Shown: piece by piece, positions 7,293-10,193 of the stretch
Layout of the letters: every line of letters starts with the position of its first letter
How positions within the stretch are numbered: the first letter of the stretch is position 1
From: a bacterium
GTDB taxonomy: Bacteria > CBDUZB01 > JAGLHV01
DNA: 10,193 bases
Reading direction: 5' to 3'
Assembly (NCBI GenBank): GCA_023132075.1
Contig: JAGLYT010000032.1
Coordinates: 1-10,193 of the forward strand
Position numbers and translations under genes: made by a program
The notes under the pieces: model-generated
What the model saw: only the letters and a program-made list of their open reading frames with translations
The model's database searches: none
Told to the model about the DNA's origin: nothing

Positions 7293-8795
7293 TTACTCTA
7301 ATATTTTTCCTTTAAAAATACCGGCCGGATCCTTTAACATTGCTAACCAAATATAAATTGCAAGAAATGAAATTTTATTTGAAATATTCCCATCATGAAT
7401 CTTTAAAATATTTGTATTATTTATAGCATACCCATGATAAGTATTTCTAACTTCTCTTATAAATGACGGGATAAAATCTTCCATATCAAGCTTAATATCT
7501 TTTCCTTTTCTATCTTTAAATGAAACCGTACTGCCCTTCTTTCTTTGTGATATAAATATCCCTTTCTCAATCGATTTATTTACTTCTTTTATAGTCTTTT
7601 TACATTTGTTTCTAAAGTAATTGCCAAAAGGCTGGTTATATTTGCTTAAAATCGAACTAATTTCATTTATTGCTTTACTTTTGAATAATATCTTAAAAAT
7701 ATCTGAAGAATTAAAAGTAGTTTTTTTTGAGTGAAATCGAATTAACTCAGATAATTTGTCAATTACTCCAAATAAATTGGTTTTCCTTATGTACTGGTTT
7801 AAATGTTCTGTTTCAATAAGTAGGACTTCATTTGCTATTCTCTCTAGAGACAAATAGTTTAAAAACCATTTTTCTGTATCTATTATATCTGAGTTCTGGT
7901 TTCTAAAATTGATAGGATTTGTAAAGTATTCAAATAAGTTATTCATACCTTCAACATATTCATATAACAGACTCTCTGTATCGTTGATATTAAAATTTAC
8001 TTTTTCTACGGGATCATTTAATATTTTTTCTCCTGGTACATGTTCAGAAAAATAAGTTGCATCCTTTCTAAGTAACTCCTGTAATCTACTAGGAAAAATA
8101 GACCTACAATCAACTAATTTATCGAAAAGAAAGATAAACGCTCCCCCAAGTCGTTCCTTACTTATCCCAATTAGATAAGGAGAAAAAATTCCCATTATCG
8201 GATTCAATATTCCTGTATATCCCAACATATTTGAAGACTCACTCAAATTCTTGAGTGTCTGTATCCCTCTAAATCTGTGTCCTACATTCTGATAAATCTC
8301 TGGTATTTGATCTAATGCGAATAATGTTCTACTCGCAGCTAATCTTTGATTTAATATGGGTTCTACTTTCATAAAATAAATATTCCCTTTAGGGAATATT
8401 TTAGAATAAGCAGGGATAACATAATTTTTTAAAATTAAGCCTATTTGTTCATTTGATGAAAGAAATAGATATTTTCCAATATGATAAAGTTTATTTTTGA
8501 TATTTTCAGCTTTTTTTATTTTATTTCCGATACTTTTTAACTGACTTTCAGTAAGGCATGACTTATATTCAAAAGGATAATTAATTAGCCAATGCTTAAC
8601 TTCTGAAATTTTATCATCCAGGGATTGTTGACCATCGCTTATTTTTAATTCCTCAAAATATTTATTTGGCATGTTTTCTTCAAAAATTATATTTCCGTTT
8701 TCAAACTTACACTTAAAATTACATTTATTTTGAAGAAAAGCAATTAAATTATTTAATTTAGGATCATTACCTTTATTATATACTGCAATATTCAT
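7293..8795 (-). CDS. Uncharacterised 500-residue protein, C-terminus HEPN-like
   Basis: I do not recognise this protein as a whole. It has no signal peptide or membrane helix and is rich in lysine, asparagine and isoleucine. It is mostly helical by appearance from about residue 60 on, with a short beta-like start (1-40). Near the C-terminus, F-I-P-S-F-I-R-E-V-R-N-T-Y-H-G-Y (441-456) is followed after about 20 residues by a hydrophobic helix (L-A-I-Y-I-W-L-A-M-L, 478-487). This resembles the end of HEPN domains, whose R-N-x(3-4)-H motif forms the RNase site; here R450 and H454 are three residues apart, one fewer than usual, while R447 to H454 fits the R-x6-H variant. Other possible landmarks are H173-R-F-R-G and L318-E-R-I-A-N-E. 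The ATG at 8795 has GAGG about 11 bases upstream, a rather long spacing. It lies directly upstream of the AvcD-like gene, so it may be its regulator, sensor or effector partner. That role is inferred only from position. Confidence 0.75.
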   Translation of the reverse strand: MNIAVYNKGNDPKLNNLIAFLQNKCNFKCKFENGNIIFEENMPNKYFEELKISDGQQSLDDKISEVKHWLINYPFEYKSCLTESQLKSIGNKIKKAENIKNKLYHIGKYLFLSSNEQIGLILKNYVIPAYSKIFPKGNIYFMKVEPILNQRLAASRTLFALDQIPEIYQNVGHRFRGIQTLKNLSESSNMLGYTGILNPIMGIFSPYLIGISKERLGGAFIFLFDKLVDCRSIFPSRLQELLRKDATYFSEHVPGEKILNDPVEKVNFNINDTESLLYEYVEGMNNLFEYFTNPINFRNQNSDIIDTEKWFLNYLSLERIANEVLLIETEHLNQYIRKTNLFGVIDKLSELIRFHSKKTTFNSSDIFKILFKSKAINEISSILSKYNQPFGNYFRNKCKKTIKEVNKSIEKGIFISQRKKGSTVSFKDRKGKDIKLDMEDFIPSFIREVRNTYHGYAINNTNILKIHDGNISNKISFLAIYIWLAMLKDPAGIFKGKILE

Positions 8796-8818
8796 AAGCT
8801 AATTTTCCTCAAATTCAA

Positions 8819-8847
8819 ACAAATAGGAACAATTGTCCCCTATTTGT
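8819..8847. repeat. 9-bp inverted repeat around ACAATTGT
   Basis: ACAAATAGG (8819-8827) and CCTATTTGT (8839-8847) pair around an 11-base loop containing the self-complementary ACAATTGT. On the plus strand it is followed by CTTTTTTC, so it looks like a terminator for that strand, but no plus-strand gene precedes it. On the minus strand it lies 24-52 bases before the ATG at 8795, in the leader of the orphan gene, where it could be an operator or an mRNA hairpin, or be a REP-like GGGGACAATTGT element. Confidence 0.5.
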
Positions 8848-8878
8848 CTTTTTTCAAAGCTATATTACTCTGTTTTGG

Positions 8879-8892
8879 CGGGTTTTTACCCG
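8879..8892. repeat. Small CGGGT/ACCCG hairpin
   Basis: CGGGT (8879-8883) and ACCCG (8888-8892) pair around TTTT. It lies between the stop codon of the small membrane protein gene and the start of the orphan gene. No T run follows on either strand, so it does not look like a classic terminator, although it is placed where the upstream transcript should end. Confidence 0.35.
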
Positions 8893-8940
8893 ATTGGGAT
8901 GATATGCTCTTGACTTCCCATTATATATTAGCCATGGATT

Positions 8941-9495
8941 CTATTCCGATAAAAAACGTTTATCATTGATACTTGCTGGAGTTTTCAAATAAGATTCAGG
9001 AATAATATCCTTAATGTAATTTAACAATTCAGAAAGATACTGAGACGACTCTTTACAGCGTACCACCAAATTTTTATTTAACATGAAACTGTTAGGCTCT
9101 TGTTTTTTCTCATCCCAGATTGAACTCATCAAGCACACACTATTGTAATAGTGTTGTGCAGATGACATCAAAATGTTTACAAGCCATTTTGGTGCAAATT
9201 CATATATGCCTTTCTCAACTAATCCCATTGGTGATTTCTTCCCTTGTTTTGAAATTTTATGAATTAATTTTATGTCTTTTGTCTTTATAGCTTCTTTAAG
9301 TAATTGCGCGAGTTCGTCGCATTTTGTTTTCCATCTTTTTATCACAACTATTACACTAATTATGTGATTTGCATCTGGAAGGACTTCTAATTGGCGCACT
9401 TTTCTATCCATGTTTAATGATTCACGAGTGAGATATGTCTGGTAAGCAACAACGAGTAAAGCTACTACATTCAATAACAGAACAAATATTGTCAT
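8941..9495 (-). CDS. Small protein with one N-terminal membrane helix, function unknown
   Basis: From the ATG at 9495 the protein has 184 residues. It begins with a hydrophobic helix (about 3-20, V-L-L-L-N-V-V-A-L-L-V-V-A-Y) and continues Q-T-Y-L-T-R-E-S-L, a basic region and R-Q-L-E-V-L-P-D-A (35-43). The rest is soluble and helical. Proteins with a similar 'N-helix, YQTYLTRxSL, QLEVLP' beginning occur as short uncharacterised proteins in several bacteria, from memory; no function is known. A longer reading frame begins with TTG at 9588 and would add 31 residues with another hydrophobic stretch, but it has no ribosome binding site, whereas AAAGGTGG sits four bases before the ATG at 9495. The gene is flanked by purL and the orphan gene with gaps of 267 and 145 bases, so it is probably transcribed alone. 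Confidence 0.75.
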   Translation of the reverse strand: MTIFVLLLNVVALLVVAYQTYLTRESLNMDRKVRQLEVLPDANHIISVIVVIKRWKTKCDELAQLLKEAIKTKDIKLIHKISKQGKKSPMGLVEKGIYEFAPKWLVNILMSSAQHYYNSVCLMSSIWDEKKQEPNSFMLNKNLVVRCKESSQYLSELLNYIKDIIPESYLKTPASINDKRFLSE

Positions 9496-9499
9496 GTTT

Positions 9500-9507
9500 C
9501 CACCTTT
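9500..9507 (-). promoter_or_regulatory. AAAGGTGG ribosome binding site that sets the start at 9495
   Basis: On the minus strand AAAGGTGG ends four bases before the ATG at 9495. It lies inside the longer TTG-initiated frame, which argues that the extra 31 codons are leader DNA that happens to be open. Confidence 0.75.
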
Positions 9508-9726
9508 ATGGCTAATAATTGAATTTTGGATCCATTGAAGGGCATAAATGGCAAATACACCTAAAATCCCAACCAAAGCAGCATACAAAATTTGGGGGAC
9601 GGTCTTAAGATAATAAGTTAATACTTTTTTATTTAAGTATTCTTTCCCTTTTTTTTACCTCAATTCTTTATGTGCCTGCCATTCCTTCTCTTTTTTTTCA
9701 TTTTTTTTGCCTTTTATCAGTTGTTC

Positions 9727-9748
9727 GGGCGAACACAAGGGTTCGCCC
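9727..9748. repeat. GGGCGAAC/GTTCGCCC palindrome downstream of purL
   Basis: GGGCGAAC (9727-9734) and GTTCGCCC (9741-9748) form a perfect 8-bp GC-rich stem around ACAAGG, 15 bases after the purL stop codon. Sequences of the form GGGGCGAAC...GTTCGCCCC are widely scattered between genes in several bacterial phyla, so this is probably a REP-like dispersed repeat. It may also stop purL transcription, but no T run follows on the minus strand. Confidence 0.6.
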
Positions 9749-9762
9749 CTACAATTGTTCTA

Positions 9763-10193
9763 TTAAATCAACGGTTTTTGCCATGCTTTTTTTAAGTCAG
9801 CAATATCGGCGGAAATAATCAAATCATTTTTTATTCCATAAACCAGGAATTGTTTTTCCTCTGTTACTTTGCCTATTGGGGCTATTACAACATCTTTCAT
9901 TGTTTTTTCGAATTCTTTTTGTTTGGCAGGTGATACTTCTACGACAAAGCGGCTGTTTGATTCAGAAAAAAGAATAGTGCTGTCATCCTTTTTCTTTTCA
10001 GAGAAGGGAACTTCGGTTAGATTTATTTCCATACCTAAACCACCGGAAAAAGCCATTTCCGCACAAGCCACGGCAATGCCCCCTTCAGAACAATCATGGC
10101 AAGATTGAACCAATTTTTTATTTATTGCTTTAGAGACAGCCAGCATGGTTTTTCCGGCTTGTTGGGGATTAACCCGGGGAAGATTATTTCCCA
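9763..10193 (-). CDS. purL: Phosphoribosylformylglycinamidine synthase, C-terminal part (PurL)
   Basis: The 142 residues in the window are the C-terminal end of the FGAM synthase subunit PurL, which converts FGAR to FGAM with ATP and glutamine-derived ammonia in purine biosynthesis. The frame is open to the right edge, so the ATG at 10146 is internal: upstream codons read G-N-N-L-P-R-V-N-P. The signature S-C-H-D-C-S-E-G-G is followed by I-A-V-A-C-A-E-M-A-F-S-G-G, then F-S-E-S-N-S-R-F-V-V-E-V, I-G-K-V, and the closing L-K-K-A-W-Q-K-P-L, all in the usual order of the AIRS-C type domain. The stop at 9763-9765 lies where the family normally ends, so the 3' end is complete. Its GC content is visibly higher than in the deaminase region, which fits a housekeeping gene next to an acquired island. 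Confidence 0.92.
   Translation of the reverse strand, partial: GNNLPRVNPQQAGKTMLAVSKAINKKLVQSCHDCSEGGIAVACAEMAFSGGLGMEINLTEVPFSEKKKDDSTILFSESNSRFVVEVSPAKQKEFEKTMKDVVIAPIGKVTEEKQFLVYGIKNDLIISADIADLKKAWQKPLI

Noticed and set aside
8921-8931. TATAAT-like box upstream of the orphan gene
   Set aside because: The minus-strand TATAAT has no -35 hexamer at a suitable distance, and such boxes are common by chance in this composition.
9620-9641. AATACTT/AAGTATT hairpin upstream of the small membrane protein
   Set aside because: It consists almost only of AT pairs in very AT-rich DNA and has no consistent T run for the minus strand, so chance explains it.
9589-9762. tRNA gene or attachment site next to purL as island border
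   Set aside because: No cloverleaf, CCA-ending acceptor stem or direct repeat matching the other side of the island is visible.
9869-10108. Plus-strand open frame inside purL
   Set aside because: It is antisense to the conserved PurL C-terminus and has no ribosome binding site or family resemblance.

Overview
The window is an AT-rich bacterial segment in which every recognisable gene lies on the minus strand, so transcription runs from the right edge to the left. No gene fixes the taxon. Several features together suggest an uncultured environmental bacterium of the Omnitrophota, Patescibacteria or deltaproteobacterial type: a protein with 'Y-N-x-x-F-x-F-K-Y-P' modules, a TPR protein with a three-helix membrane anchor, short GC-rich intergenic palindromes, and low GC in the middle of the window. 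This placement is an impression, not a demonstration.

Layout in the direction of transcription: (1) 10193-9763, the C-terminal end of purL (purine biosynthesis), with clearly higher GC than the genes that follow. (2) 9495-8941, a small protein with one N-terminal membrane helix; its ATG at 9495 with a strong ribosome binding site is a better start than the TTG at 9588. (3) 8795-7293, a 500-residue protein I do not recognise, whose C-terminus resembles a HEPN R-N-x-x-H segment. (4) 7228-4997, a 743-residue P-loop plus cytidine-deaminase protein of the AvcD (anti-phage dCTP/dCMP deaminase) type, with an unusually long helical middle. (5) 4985-3993, an Mrr-type restriction endonuclease with an N-terminal PUA/EVE-like domain, 11 bases after the deaminase and sharing its stop codon with the ribosome binding site. 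(6) 3924-2077, a membrane-anchored TPR protein carrying a 72-bp in-frame tandem duplication. (7) 1791-304, a membrane-anchored protein with two repeated 'W-K-T-Y-x-N' modules. (8) 279-1, the C-terminal half of an S24/LexA-like peptidase domain that has lost its 5' part and runs off the left edge.

Genes 3 to 5 look like a defence island inserted downstream of a housekeeping gene. The deaminase would deplete or corrupt phage dCTP pools, and the Mrr-like enzyme would cut foreign or modified DNA. The 500-residue gene is an orphan partner, possibly a regulator or RNase. The published AvcD enzymes are held in check by an upstream RNA, AvcI. Here only 64 bases separate the deaminase from the orphan gene, and they contain a terminator-like hairpin, so regulation may differ. 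The S24 remnant at the left edge is a possible trace of another defence or helicase gene. The TPR and repeat-module proteins show no sign of belonging to the defence unit beyond shared orientation.
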